Shown here: positions 49,081 through 60,130 of the stretch, in pieces
How positions within the stretch are numbered: the stretch's first letter is position 1
Layout: each line of letters opens with the position of its first letter
Source: Artemisia argyi
Lineage: Eukaryota; Streptophyta; Magnoliopsida; Asterales; Asteraceae
Length of the DNA stretch: 64,000 nucleotides
NCBI GenBank assembly: GCA_030686995.1
Contig: CM060687.1
Span: 167,200,090 to 167,264,089 of the forward strand
Direction: 5' to 3'
Notes under the pieces: model-generated
Databases searched by the model: none
Seen by the model: only the letters and a program-made list of their open reading frames with translations
Told to the model about the DNA's origin: nothing
Position numbers and translations under genes: made by a program

Positions 49081-50880
49081 TTATCTTCGTGAATCAATAC
49101 ATGGTAAACATCTAAAATGAAACGGGTTGTAGGAGATGTTTAATAAAATCACTTAAGCTTAAACACGGATCTTTTATACGCCTAAACACGGATCTTTAAG
49201 CAAGATCCGTGAATTAGAAGGTATGACATGTCTCTTTTATCTTCATGCATTAATACATGGTAAACACCTAAAATGAAACGGGTTGTAGGAGATGGTAAAC
49301 ACCTAAAATAAAACGGGTTGTAGGAGTGATTAAGTGATTTTGAATATAAGCGTGAGATATTTAACTACATTTAAATAGGTTGTAGGAGTGCTTAAGTGAT
49401 TTTGAATACAAGTGTAAGATAGTTCACTGTAATGAAACGGGTTGTAGGAGTGATTAAGTGATCTATTCAACTGCAATAGCTTGATGGAAAGTGGTTTAGA
49501 AGGTATGCCATGTCTCTTTTAACTTCATGCATCAATACAGGGTAAACACCTAAAATGAAACGGGATGTAGGAGTGCTTAACTGATTTTGAATATAAGTGT
49601 AAGATATTTAACTGTAATGAAACGGGTTGTAGGAGTGATTAAGTGATTTTGAATATAAGCGTAAGATATTTAACTGTAATAGCTTGATGAAAAGTGATTT
49701 AGAAGGTATGCCATGTCTCTTTTATCTTCATGCATCAATACATGGTAAACACCTAAAATGAAACGGGTTGTAGGAGATGGTAAACACCTAAATGAAACGG
49801 GTTGTAGGAGTGATTAAGTGAATTTGAATATAAGCGTAAGATATTTAACTATAATAAACGGGTTGTAGGAGTGCTTAAGTGATTCTGAACATAAGCGTAA
49901 GATATTAACTATAATGAAACAGGTTGTAGGAGTGATTAAGTGATTTTGAATATAAGTGTAAGATATTCAACTACAGTAGCTTGATGGTAAGTGATTTAGA
50001 GGGTATGCCATGTCTCTTTTATCTTCACGCATCAATACATGGTAAACACCTAAAATGAAACGGGTTGTAGGAGATGGTAAACATCTAAAATGAAACGGGT
50101 TGTAGGAGTGATTAAGTGATTTGGAATATCAGTGTTAGATATTTAACTGCAATTAAACGGTTTGTAGGAGTGATTAAGTGATTTTGAATATAAGCGTAAG
50201 ATATTTAATTGTAATGAAACGGATTGTAGGAGTGGTTAAGTGATTTTGAACATAAGCGTAAGATATTTAATTGTAATGAAACAGGTTGTAGGAGTGATTA
50301 AGTGATTTTGAATATAAGCATAAGATATTCAACTATAATAGCTTGATGGAAAGTGATTTAGAAGGTATACCATGTCTCTTTTATCTTCACGCATCAATAC
50401 ATGGTAAAAACCTATAATGAAACGGGTTGTAGGAGATGGTAAACACCTAAAGTGAAACAGGTTGTAAGAGTGAGTGATTTTGAATATAAGTGTAAGATAT
50501 TTAACTGCTATTAAACAGGTTGTATGAGTGCTTAAGTAATTTTAAATATAATCGTAAGATATTTAACTTTAATGAAATGGGTTTTAGGAGTGATTAAGTG
50601 ATTTTGAATATAAGCGTAAGATATTTAAGTGCAATTAAACAATTTGTAAGAGTGCTTAAGTGATTTTGAATATAAGCGTAAGATATTTAACTGTAATGAA
50701 ACGGGTTGTAGGAGTGATTAAGTGATATATTCAACTGCAATAGCTTGATGGAAAGTGATTTAGAAGGTATGACATGTCTCTTTTATCTTGATGCATCAAT
50801 ACATGGTAAACACCTAAAATGAAACGGGTTGTAGGAGTGGTTAATTGATTTTGAATATAAGCGTAAGATATATTATGAAT
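49081..50880. repeat. Two-level minisatellite in the Helitron
   Basis: The basic unit of about 60 bp contains GAAACGGGTTGTAGGAGTG, TTAAGTGATTTTGAATATAA and GCGTAAGATATTTAACT. Blocks of one to five units are separated by a header with GGTATGCCATGTCTCTTTTA and CAATACATGGTAAACACC. Headers start at about 49221, 49503, 49706, 50003, 50365 and 50767, so block lengths are 282, 203, 297, 362 and 402 bp. Copies differ by point changes and unit number. Minisatellites near the 3' end are common in plant Helitrons. Confidence 0.9.
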
Positions 50881-51604
50881 CACAACCTACTTTTACTTAC
50901 ATTTTCTATGGACTATTAGGTGTGCACGGAATGAACAATTGCTATTAAATTGATTAGCGCTCACATACGTCATTTGCTATTCAAGACCATCAAATTTGGA
51001 GACGACAACGCATGGACGTTTATTATTTTAATTGTTACAAAGACAATTGATTATCGAATAATTCCTGTATTATCTCATTGTTTTTTTCATATATTAATGA
51101 AATCTTTACGTTCGTTGTTTTCTTATTATCTCATTTTATATTTCTATATATGATTGAATCTATTTTTCATTTTCCAATTTTATGGTTGTAAATCTATACG
51201 CTCTAACTCATATCTATTGTTACTCAAAAAAAAAATAAAAAAAATAAAATAAAAAAATAAAAAAATTGGACACCCAAAACTTTGACGTTTGTTAGTGTAA
51301 TTGTAACATAACAATATCTTATATTATAATGGACTCATTCTCTCATTATTTGTTTCATATTCTAAATGGAACAAACTTACACATTGGTTGTAAATCGATA
51401 GGCGGTCACACACATATTTTGCTACTAAAAAAAAAAAAGTTTTGGAGACACAAAGGTTGGACGTTTGTTTGTGTAATTGAAACATAATCCATTTCTTATA
51501 TTATAATCGCTGCATTGTCTCATTCTTTGTTTCATATTTTAAATGCAACAAATTGACTTTAATACTTTTTCTTATCATCTCATTTCTATATCTTTTTAAA
51601 AAAT

Positions 51605-51633
51605 GACCCGGTGTCAACGGGTCTATAAGCTAG
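51605..51633 (+). other. Helitron 3' terminal hairpin and CTAG
   Basis: Stem GACCCG/CGGGTC, loop GTGTCAA, then six bases and the terminal CTAG. T follows at 51634. Confidence 0.75.
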
Positions 51634-51821
51634 TAAATAAATAAAAATGAGCTTTTGGAAAACTGAATAAGCTCATAAACTTAAAATCAACAATAAACAA
51701 CTCCAAAAGGAAAATAGTTATTGTGTTTAAACATGTGTATAAAATAGGGTTTTGTTAATACCTGCCTAATGCGCACAAACCTTATGGAAGCTTGTAAAAT
51801 GTTAGCGTCTACAAGATTTTT

Positions 51822-51935
51822 TTTTCTTCATGGGTTTCCGACTCGACATTGCGAGCCGACTAATCCCACGGCGACTATCCTTTTTGGATAGCCCGGAGTC
51901 GACGCATGTGAACCTCTGTGGCCACAAGGAGATAT
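51822..51935 (-). mobile_element. SINE-like remnant
   Basis: Read on the minus strand, GTGGGATTAGTCGGCTCGCA...GAGTCGGAAACCC is followed by an A tract (the T run at about 51813-51821). GGATTAGTCGG...AACCC/ACACC endings followed by poly(A) are typical of several plant SINE families. The tRNA-like head is incomplete and no duplication was found. Confidence 0.4.
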
Positions 51936-51939
51936 ATAC

Positions 51940-51998
51940 AAAAAAAACAAAAAAAAAAAAAAAACAAAAAAAAAAACCTACATCAAGTAGCTTATATA

Positions 51999-52044
<46 letters not shown>

Positions 52045-52045
52045 A
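51940..52045. repeat. A-rich tracts flanked by a duplicated 20-mer
   Basis: A runs of up to about 40 bases at 52001-52041 are bracketed by related words ATCAAGTAGCTTATATACA and CTATCAAGTAGCTTAAATACA, as if a poly(A)-tailed insertion or slippage had duplicated the site. Confidence 0.55.
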
Positions 52046-52217
52046 TCAAGTAGCTTAAATACAAAAACGTTTAGCTTGTAGCTTTATCTCTAGCTTTAGT
52101 TTCACCTTTCAACTAATTTTACTAAACATATGGCATGTGTCATGTGTGGCGTCAAATGATTAAAATGATTAATAGGTTAGCAATGAGTTTAGAGCTAGAT
52201 ATGAGTTTAAACTTGTT

Positions 52218-52390
52218 GGGAATTGCTACAACCACACATAAACTCCCATACAAAATCCCCATTCGCTGACGTGTTAGCGGGTGGTTGGTTTAATCAAAGA
52301 CCCCACTCACTGATTAAACCAATCACTCGTTGACACGTCAGCGAGTGGAGGTTTTGTGTGAGAATTTTATATGGATGTAGCATATCCCAA
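52218..52390. mobile_element. MITE with long inverted repeats
   Basis: Ends TTGGGAATTGCTACAACCA and the complement of TGGATGTAGCATATCCCAA form imperfect inverted repeats. The arms continue inward through GCTGACGTG...GGTTTAATCA to a short loop near 52305. No target duplication was fixed. The right end abuts the solo LTR insertion. Confidence 0.6.
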
Positions 52391-52393
52391 AGT

Positions 52394-52802
52394 TGTTGTC
52401 GCAACCAAGAACTAGACGCGGAACCGATCGAATTCTCGAAGAATGTTAACACACAAAGACAGCAACAATAATGTGACAGAAAGATACAAGCTTTGCACAA
52501 TTAAGTAACCCTAATCGATTCTTGATTAATATTGAAAGAATGCGTACATGACTTGTCCCCCTCCCCCCACCTCCTTTTATAGAGATGAGGGGAGGGTAAA
52601 CCGACTCTAACAATGAGTCCTAATGTCAGCTGTGATAACGGGTTGGACTTGGGACACAAGCCAACCCAACGACCCTACTTGACTAAGAATAACAAACGAA
52701 TACTTAACACCCTAGATATAATGACATGCTAATATAGAGACTAAACTTGCAGCACAAGTGATTTTTTATACAATTATGAATATATCTTCATGTTTGACCG
52801 CA
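52394..52802 (-). mobile_element. Solo LTR, 409 bp
   Basis: It reads TG...CA on both strands and is bracketed by a perfect 5-bp duplication AAAGT (52389-52393 and 52803-52807). On the minus strand CTCTATAAAAGG near 52578 is a good TATA box and is followed by a pyrimidine/purine leader, placing U3 and R-U5 sensibly. No internal domain is present. Likely copia type by size. Confidence 0.72.
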
Positions 52803-53079
52803 AAAGTCAAAGATGGATTTGCCCATGTTTACGTAGAAATTCACGTGTGATCAGAAAATCGTACCAAAAAGATGTAGTGTTTATATGTTATCCAGTAGCA
52901 GATTGTTGAAATACATTTATAAGCTAACGACAAATGTTTTCCATTTCTTTGATAGGGGGCTTTCGCACTTTATAAATCTATATTTACTACCACCATATTA
53001 TGTAAATGTGAACTAACATGTTTCACCTTGATTGATACCAAAAGTAACTTCAAGATATCAATATTAGGACAAATCCAAA

Positions 53080-53170
53080 AACTTTAGTCTATTGGTATGT
53101 GAGTTGTCCATCAACTTAAAAGTTGTGAGTTCAAGCATAGGTGATATAGGACGTGAAAAAAAAATGTCGT
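53080..53170 (+). mobile_element. SINE-like tRNA-derived remnant
   Basis: TAGTCTATTGG resembles a Pol III A box and GTTCAAGCA, about 40 bases on, a B box. A short A tract follows at about 53155. Each box differs from consensus by about one base. No duplication was confirmed. Confidence 0.3.
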
Positions 53171-55457
53171 TAAAAAAATGAAAGGACAATGGCAATGTGA
53201 CCCCTAATATGTCACATCGGGAAGATAATGAATACAGCATCTAATTTCGATTTCATGATCACAAGTCATAAATAACTAATTTTGTACCAAGTAACAAAAG
53301 TTAATGGACCCAACCGGGAACAAACAACTCAAAACACATCAATATAATGATACGGTCCATGCCTTGAAATGGTGCAATGATTAATAAGGCTAACAAGTGC
53401 ACGACGTCAAGCACTGCTTAAAGTTTCTTACGAGTTACGTGGTATATGTAACCATAGGTAAGGATCCAGTGAGAAGAAAACTTGAAATGAGAAGAATGAG
53501 AAAAAGCTATAACCATATATTTGAGATGTATCGACTTAAATTAGATGCATCTCTATTCATTTATATGCATCCCAATTAGTTTCGAAAGTGATTTTGAAGT
53601 GAAAAAGATATAAAGTAGTAATAGCAACAAATTTGACCAGTAGATGACGAAAAATACATAGGATTCTTATAACTTGATGAAATGCATCTAATATACGTAT
53701 ATGTATCTAATTTTTAGCTAGAACATATATTATGGTGTATCTAAAAGATTAAGGATGCATCTAATTCAAATCGATGCATTTCTAATATCTATTTATAGCT
53801 ATTTCCCATCCTTCTCATTTTAAGGTTTCTTTTTATTTGATCCTAAGTCATGTAACCATAACTAACTCATACTCAACAAATAACTTGGAACTTTAGTAAA
53901 GATTGTTGTCCAACCTTTTGAGTTGTAAATAAGACACGACACAAGTAGTGCATCTGAGCTTGATGTAGCTAGAACTCACTCTATACCAAATACCAATTGC
54001 TTAGGCCGGGGTATGTATGGCGCTCAAGTATAATATGCTCAAGAATTAGTTGATATTTAATCGATAAGCCAACTAAGTTTCTTGATGCTCAACATGCCGA
54101 TTTAACTATGGTCCGCTGTAAAATTACTTTCAAGTCGAGTAAGTGGACTTATCAACCCAACAAGAGTACGCCTAGGGGAGAAAAAAAAAATACTTTGACA
54201 CTTGTTAGACTGCAGCAACGAATTAATGTAATAACAAATCGAACTCAGCATGGATTCTGTTCAAAATAGAAAAACCGTAATTTTGTTTCTCAGTTTTTAT
54301 ACGGCTTCTTTGAAAGATGAATAATGTTATACGTTTAAAAGACCACGTATATTTTTCTTCTTTCATTTTTTCATGCATCACAACACATGGGTATCATGTG
54401 AGTCGGTTTTTGTGGTAAATGAAGTTAGACGACATTCAGCCATCCAAATAAGAAAAAAATGTCTGTAACATTAACATGGAAAATGTCTTCATCATGCTAT
54501 GTTGATATGTTCTGTATGAAATTGTCAAACGACTCAAACCTTCAGCTAGTGCATTAAAGTATAAATAAGACAATCAGATGCATCATTATGATTTAAGATA
54601 TGGAAAATGATAAATCCTCCTACTTGATGTGCCTACAAATCCTCCTACTCACAGGATTCTGACACGTGTCAGAACTGACGATTTTGATGCACAGAGAGAA
54701 TGAATGGGAAAAAAATATATAAGATTGTTGTGTGTGTAAAAGGATTAGTAGGAGAATATTGTAGAAGGATTTAACGATGCTCTTAAGATATACGTAGTAT
54801 AATAGTAGTAGTAAATTATCAAAAAAGTGCATACCAAACTAAATAGAGATTTGAGTTGTACAAGAAACAAAAGAGAAAATGAAGCACTACTTTGCACAAC
54901 TGAATAGCATTCTTTGGTTTTCACTAAAGTCGGCCCTTGAACAGAACACTTCAACCAGTCACTGTAACAAATATTTTTTGAATAATTGGTTGAACAGTTA
55001 GTCTTTGCTGATTTTGGAGGACCATTACAAAAAACAAAATTGCCAAAAATTACTCTTATTAAATCAAAGAACTAAAATCGACACTATTTCTCCCCATTAT
55101 CAAAATCTACCAAGTGCGCAAACCTATTTGCTCGTTGTCTTCATTTTCTGTAACACGTGTCACCCTTATATTCAATGATTAATTAAAAAAATTATTAAAG
55201 TATGCGTGCAAATAGGCTTGCTCGCCCTCCTATTTTCCTCACTTAAATGACGTGACTGGGGATAAAACCATAAAAACCACCGGTCGTAGGTAGTTGAATT
55301 CATTTACTTCACTCATTTACGTCAAAATACTCCTAATACTTCACTCATTTACTTTATAATTTTTTTTTTTTCAATTTACTTCACCCTCTCGATATCTCTA
55401 AAATCTTACCTCTTCAACCGAAAATATGATCTAGAAAAATATCATCTTCAACCTTTC
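53171..55457. other. Intergenic, AT-rich
   Basis: No gene is supported. AAATCCTCCTAC words at about 54610-54655, with GTAGGAG and GTAGAAGGATTT at 54745-54775, suggest an old MITE. Confidence 0.5.
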
Positions 55458-55592
55458 TGTAGATTTGTGGTGAATCGTTATCTCATTAATAATCATAAGC
55501 CGGTATATAAATACCAATACAAGAATATTCTAGACCTCGGGCCTTAGCCCATACAAAGATACTATGGACTGGACTCTACTATACGACTAACA
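55458..55592 (-). repeat. 3' LTR of the copia element
   Basis: The start (TG at 55592) is fixed by the adjacent polypurine tract. The end near 55458 (CTACA in sense) is a guess from a terminal CA. It holds a palindromic TATAAATACC...GGTATTTATA-like promoter region. Confidence 0.55.
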
Positions 55593-57083
55593 CTCCCCCG
55601 CAGTTGGAGCGGGAGGACACCGGACACTCAAACTGGTCCTAAACTCTTGAAACAACGCATACGGTAAACCCTTGGTAAAAATATCGGCATACTGATAACG
55701 CGATGGAACATGAAGCACGCGAACTTGCCCAGCCGCAACCAAATCCCTTACAAAATGAATATCAATCTCTATATGCTTCGTACGTTGATGCTGAACCAGA
55801 TTAGAAGATAAGTAAACAGTGCTAACATTATCACAGTAGACCAGTGTAGCAGAAGACAAAGGTGTGTGCAACTCACGCAAAAGATTCCTCAACCAACACG
55901 TCTCAGCAACAGCATTGGCAACCCCACGATATTCTGCCTCAGCACTGGAACGAGAAATAGTTGGTTGGCGCTTAGAGGACCAGGATAGGAGATTGTTGCC
56001 CAGAAAAACACAATAGCGTGAAGTGGATCTCCTAGTAGTAGGGCAGCCAGCCCAATCAGCATCAGAATAAGCAACCAATGAAGAAGTTGAGGAGGAAAAT
56101 AACTGCAAACCATAGTCTAATGTACCCCGAACATACCGCAAAATCCGTTTGAGAGCAGTGAGATGAGGCTCGCGAGGATCATGCATATATAAACAAACCT
56201 GCTGTACGGCATAGGAAATATCAGGTCTAGTGAATGTAAGATACTGCAGAGAACCAGCAATACTCCGATATAACTTAGGATCAGAAACCGGATCACCATC
56301 ATCACCCAATTTAGACTTTGTGTCGACAAGAGTCCGAGAAGGGTTACAACCAACCATATGTGCACGCTCCAATATCCCCATAGCATACGTGCGCTGTGAC
56401 AAAAACATACCAGAAGAGTCACGCGTAACTGAAACACCCAAAAAATAATTAAGAGCACCCAAATCTGTCATAGCAAACTCCTTATGTAAAGAAGCAATGA
56501 TCTGCTGTAATAAACCATCAGACGAAGCAGTGAGCACAATATCATCCACATAGAGTAACAAAAATGCAGTATCATCACCCTGTTTATAAATAAATAAAGA
56601 GGAGTCACAACGGCTAGGGGAAAAGCCAACAGTAGTGATGTAATTTGCAAAGCGCTGAAACCATGCCCGAGGAGCCTGCTTAAGACCATACAGCGAACGC
56701 TGCAATAAACATACATAATCAGGATGAACAGAATCACGAAACCCAGGCGGCTGATGCATATAAACTGTTTCTGCCAAATCCCCATGTAAAAAAGCATTCT
56801 TGATATCCAGCTGATGTACTGGCCAATGTCGAGAAATAGCTAAACTAAGAACCGTCCGAATAGTTCCAGGTTTAACAACCGGGCTAAAAGTCTCATCAAC
56901 ATCCACACCCTCTATCTGATTACTACCATTGGCTACAAGACGAGCCTTGTATCGACTAAGAGTACCATCGGCTAAATACTTGTGACGAAACAGCCACATA
57001 CTACGTATAACATTCACATCTGGGGGTTTTGGTACAAGAATCCAAGTTTTGTTTTTAATAAGTGCATCATGCTCATCACACAT
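55587..57083 (-). CDS. copia reverse transcriptase-RNase H, 498 aa open frame (5' partial)
   Basis: This is an uninterrupted RVT_2 plus RNase H frame. RT motifs: TWILVPKPPDVNVI and KARLVANG near 13-53, LDIKNAFLHGDL at 92-103, SLYGLKQAPRAW at 130-141, and catalytic YVDD at 178-181. RNase H: DADW at 341-344, SSAEAEYR at 379-386, YCDN at 416-419 and HIEIDIHFVRD at 437-447, so the catalytic acids are all present. The Met at 57083 is internal; the true polyprotein starts far upstream. The frame shows no decay although the element is split, so the disruption was probably recent. Confidence 0.92.
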   Translation of the reverse strand: MCDEHDALIKNKTWILVPKPPDVNVIRSMWLFRHKYLADGTLSRYKARLVANGSNQIEGVDVDETFSPVVKPGTIRTVLSLAISRHWPVHQLDIKNAFLHGDLAETVYMHQPPGFRDSVHPDYVCLLQRSLYGLKQAPRAWFQRFANYITTVGFSPSRCDSSLFIYKQGDDTAFLLLYVDDIVLTASSDGLLQQIIASLHKEFAMTDLGALNYFLGVSVTRDSSGMFLSQRTYAMGILERAHMVGCNPSRTLVDTKSKLGDDGDPVSDPKLYRSIAGSLQYLTFTRPDISYAVQQVCLYMHDPREPHLTALKRILRYVRGTLDYGLQLFSSSTSSLVAYSDADWAGCPTTRRSTSRYCVFLGNNLLSWSSKRQPTISRSSAEAEYRGVANAVAETCWLRNLLRELHTPLSSATLVYCDNVSTVYLSSNLVQHQRTKHIEIDIHFVRDLVAAGQVRVLHVPSRYQYADIFTKGLPYALFQEFRTSLSVRCPPAPTAGEC

Positions 57084-57122
57084 AGCATTTTTCCAATTGG
57101 GATTAGGAAACGCATCACTAGG

Positions 57123-59904
57123 TGTAACACCCCGAAAATTTGATAAGCAGCGGAAGTCTAATCGGGGTCATTACAGTTTAGTACACTGTCATACTCATAG
57201 AAAACAATTCAAAAGATAGTCAATGTCATTCTATGAAAACTCAAATAGTCAGAGTTACAAACATTTTTCCAAAATGTTAATTGTTTCACAAAAGAAGTGA
57301 CGAGTTTGTAAAGAATGACAAAATTATTGAAATGAAAAGGGAGGTCCTGTGCCCTTTGCCAGCTCCGTGCCGCCATGCTTGCTAATTTCCTGAGATAAAC
57401 ATGCTTAAAAAGTCAACACAAAGGTTGAGTGAATCCATAGTAGTTTAAATAGTAATAGTGTGAACACAAGACAAGCATTTGAAATAACAAGCCAAGATAG
57501 ACAGGTCTTGACTAAACTGGTGTAATATTGCTCCTAAGCCTCACGAAACGCAAGCCTTAACATCGATTTGACATATCATAAAGATAATAACAATCATCTA
57601 CATCACAGCGGATGTAAATGACAAGGGGCCCTCGGTGACAGGAAATGTGCCAAATTTCCATAATACCTCGAATATAGCACACCTCCTGCCAAGTGATCAC
57701 CTTGACAGAGGTGGGCTGCCATTCCAATAGATCTATCAACTATATTCGCGCTCACTCGCAAGTGATTAAGGTTCGTGATATGAGGGACTTGTACCACGGG
57801 GTTTAAAAACAATTAAAATGTGGGACCATGAACTCACCTGTCAGGTGGTGTGAATCACAACGGTGCTCAAAAGTGATGGTGTGCTGCTACGACTAGCAAT
57901 GAAATTCCTCCGACTTGCGACCTAAATAATACAAAGTGATCGGTGTTTTAGATTCTTGTTGTAAATGACATGTGGTATGTCACGTGTACGGTGATATCCA
58001 TTCGGGTGTCTTAATATATTCCAAAATAACTTCACGTAGTTATTTGTATCGTTGTTACGAACCGGTGTTCGATAAATATTAATTCATTTGTGATAGTAAT
58101 ATTGTTTAAAAATATTTATAATTAAATATTTTTAGTAAAGTTATATATATATTTTAAAGTTACAAAAATATATATACGTATTTATATAAAATCAAATTAT
58201 ATAAAATAATTAATTATAAAATACCTTTGTCATATTTCACCCTTAACTTTATTTAAGTTACACTTTTTACCCTTTGGTCAAAATAATTACATTTTAGTCC
58301 TTTTTGTACTTTTTACACTTTATTCCTTTACTTTGGCCAAATGATAGTTTCTACCCTTAATTCCATAAAAAGTCGTTAATATATAATTTAGTCCGCAAGT
58401 TTGGGTTTTTGTCACTTTCTACCCCTTAACGTAGGACTTTTGCAAAAATAGTCCTTGGTTAAATTTTCAAAAAAAAACAAACTTTTGTTACAATAAAAGT
58501 AGTATTTAAAACTTGTAAAAATCCTTAAAATCGGTTTTATGCCTCTCGTTATTTTCCAAATTTTTGAACCGAAAATCTCTTTTGAAAACCAAATGGGCTC
58601 GTTAGCCCAAACTAAGCCCAAGTGACATTTTAGTTTGTTTAAAAAGGTGCTCGACATAGGTTTGGTTTAGGTCTCGTTTTCGTGGTATAAAGTCGCGTGA
58701 GGTTTGCATGTTGTGCTAGTTCGATTAAGGGTGAGCCAAGGAATTAGTGGATCGAATAATATAGATATGTTATACGTATAGAAATGAAATGGTGAGCCCT
58801 TTCCTAAGGGTGTCGTGTACATATATACTATAAGTGTAACAATTGTAAAATGAATGGTGCATGTTGTGTGTATGTGATGTGTATGATACGAGTAAAGGAA
58901 AAGAGAAGCGATCAACTTACAACACCAACTAGGGTGGTGAGGATGTCGTGTGATGTGAGCTACGAGAACTTGGTAAATGTGGTGTCCCTTTGCTTCAAAC
59001 GATCCTTTCCCTTCGAGAGTTACCCAACTCGTTTCCAAAACCCAAAAACCTTGTGTATGGCTCTTGATTTCCTCGACAGCAACCAAGAAGAAAGCACTAG
59101 AGTGTTTGTAATTGAGAACTTTGGTGGACTTGAGAGTGTGTGAGATTTAGCATTTAATGTGATTTATATAGGGAGGTTTTGGGTGGTTCGAATGTCCCTA
59201 GAGACACAACACCCTTCGAGTGGTCATTTCATTCTTGACAACATTGTCTAGTTTCCAAGGGTGTTGTCAAATCGAGTGGAAGCAACAAAGGATTACTTTG
59301 ATTTGTTTAAGTGTAGATTAGGTTCATAGGGTGTTAAACAATAGAGGTTTAGTACATGTGTGGTAACCTTGTTGGGAGACATGAGGCATATGATCCATGG
59401 GGTAATAGATTTCTTGGTGTATAATCCGATCGACCAAAGGTTTGACGGCTCAATGGTGGCTCGTTGTTGCATGTTTCAAAGTCAATGGAAGGGTTGCATG
59501 TTTGTGTCGTGTGAATAGGAAACATGGAACTCAAAAACGTGTGTAGTATTATGAAGACAAGGAGTTGGTTTCTTTCTGTTTCGTGTGGCATGATACGCAA
59601 AGGAAAAGAAAACAAATAAGCCATGTGGGCTTGTGGTAAACTCGGCCCAAAACGAAACAAGGAAAAAGAAAAACGTGTGGGCTTGTGAGGGTGTTTCGGC
59701 CCAAGTGTCTCAAAGAAAGAAAAATCCGTGTGGGCTTGTGGTCGTCCCAAATATGACGGGGTGTCGGTGATTCGTAAAATTGTGAATTTAATTTCGGTGT
59801 CGGTGTCGGTTTGTGGAAACCATAAATATATAAACGGTGTCGTCATACGTATATATATACTTATATATACATAGTAATAATAAATTTGTAATAATTAATA
59901 TATC
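57123..59904 (+). mobile_element. Ty3/gypsy Tekay-like LTR, right end not reached
   Basis: It begins TGTAACACCCCGAAAA inside the copia element. Blocks shared with the solo LTR at 14459 include GAGATAAACATGCTT...GTCAACACAAAGGTTG, CAACTATATTCGCGCTCAC and ACTTACAACACC...CTAGGGTGGT. No CA end with a matching duplication appears before the CACTA insertion at 59905, so the LTR probably continues beyond that element, outside the window. Small frames over it show no protein family and are not called. Confidence 0.75.
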
Positions 59905-60130
59905 CACTACTAGAAAAAGGTCTATCCTTGACACCAAATGCGTGTCAAGAAGAGCCCTTATGACGTACAAATGCGCGTCAAGGAAAGACCCGTCATAAAG
60001 CCTCATGACTCGCATTTGTGCGTCATCCTGCTATGACTCGCACTTATGACCCACGTTGCGTGTCATTACCCTTAAAAGCATTTTGACTAACTTTTATGAC
60101 ACACTTTTCTGACATATGTTTTTGCGAGTC
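59905..60130. repeat. CACTA subterminal repeats
   Basis: At least eight copies of a TGACxCGCA/TGCGTCAT core occur in both orientations between 59930 and 60130. In En/Spm such arrays bind the accessory protein TnpA. Confidence 0.75.

Larger units (their letters stand above)
43554..51633 (+). mobile_element. Probable non-autonomous Helitron, ~8.1 kb
   Basis: The right end has a perfect 6-bp stem GACCCG/CGGGTC with a 7-base loop (51605-51623), then TATAAG and CTAG at 51630-51633, followed by T. The left end is TCTATACTATCTAATA at 43554 (or TCTATATC at 43548), preceded by A. A-to-T insertion, 5' TC and 3' hairpin-CTAG are Helitron hallmarks. No Rep/Hel gene is recognised inside. Several short exon-like frames around 44.3-47.4 kb could be captured gene pieces, but I could not name any. 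It lies between the two halves of a palindromic MITE. Confidence 0.7.
55458..57122 (-). mobile_element. Ty1/copia element, 3' portion, cut at its 5' side by a gypsy LTR
   Basis: On the minus strand the RT-RNase H frame is followed by a purine-rich CTGCGGGGGAG and the LTR start TGTTAGTCGTATAG. Upstream, the frame continues past the first Met to PNWKNAMCDEHDAL, then is broken at 57122 by a TGTAACACCCCG insertion. The 5' half must lie beyond the nest at higher coordinates outside the window. Confidence 0.88.

Noticed and set aside
49081..50880. CRISPR-like array of regularly spaced repeats
   Set aside because: The spacers are themselves repeated, the units are ~60 bp and diverged, and the DNA is plant; this is a minisatellite.
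51830..52081. 83-aa ORF ending in poly-lysine
   Set aside because: It translates a SINE-like remnant plus A tracts.
56117..56797. Additional ORFs overlapping the copia RT
   Set aside because: They are out-of-frame shadows of the RT-RNase H frame.
58667..59846. Minus-strand ORFs of 139 and 165 aa in the gypsy LTR
   Set aside because: They have no conserved motif, a composition like the LTR itself, and no start context or splice evidence.
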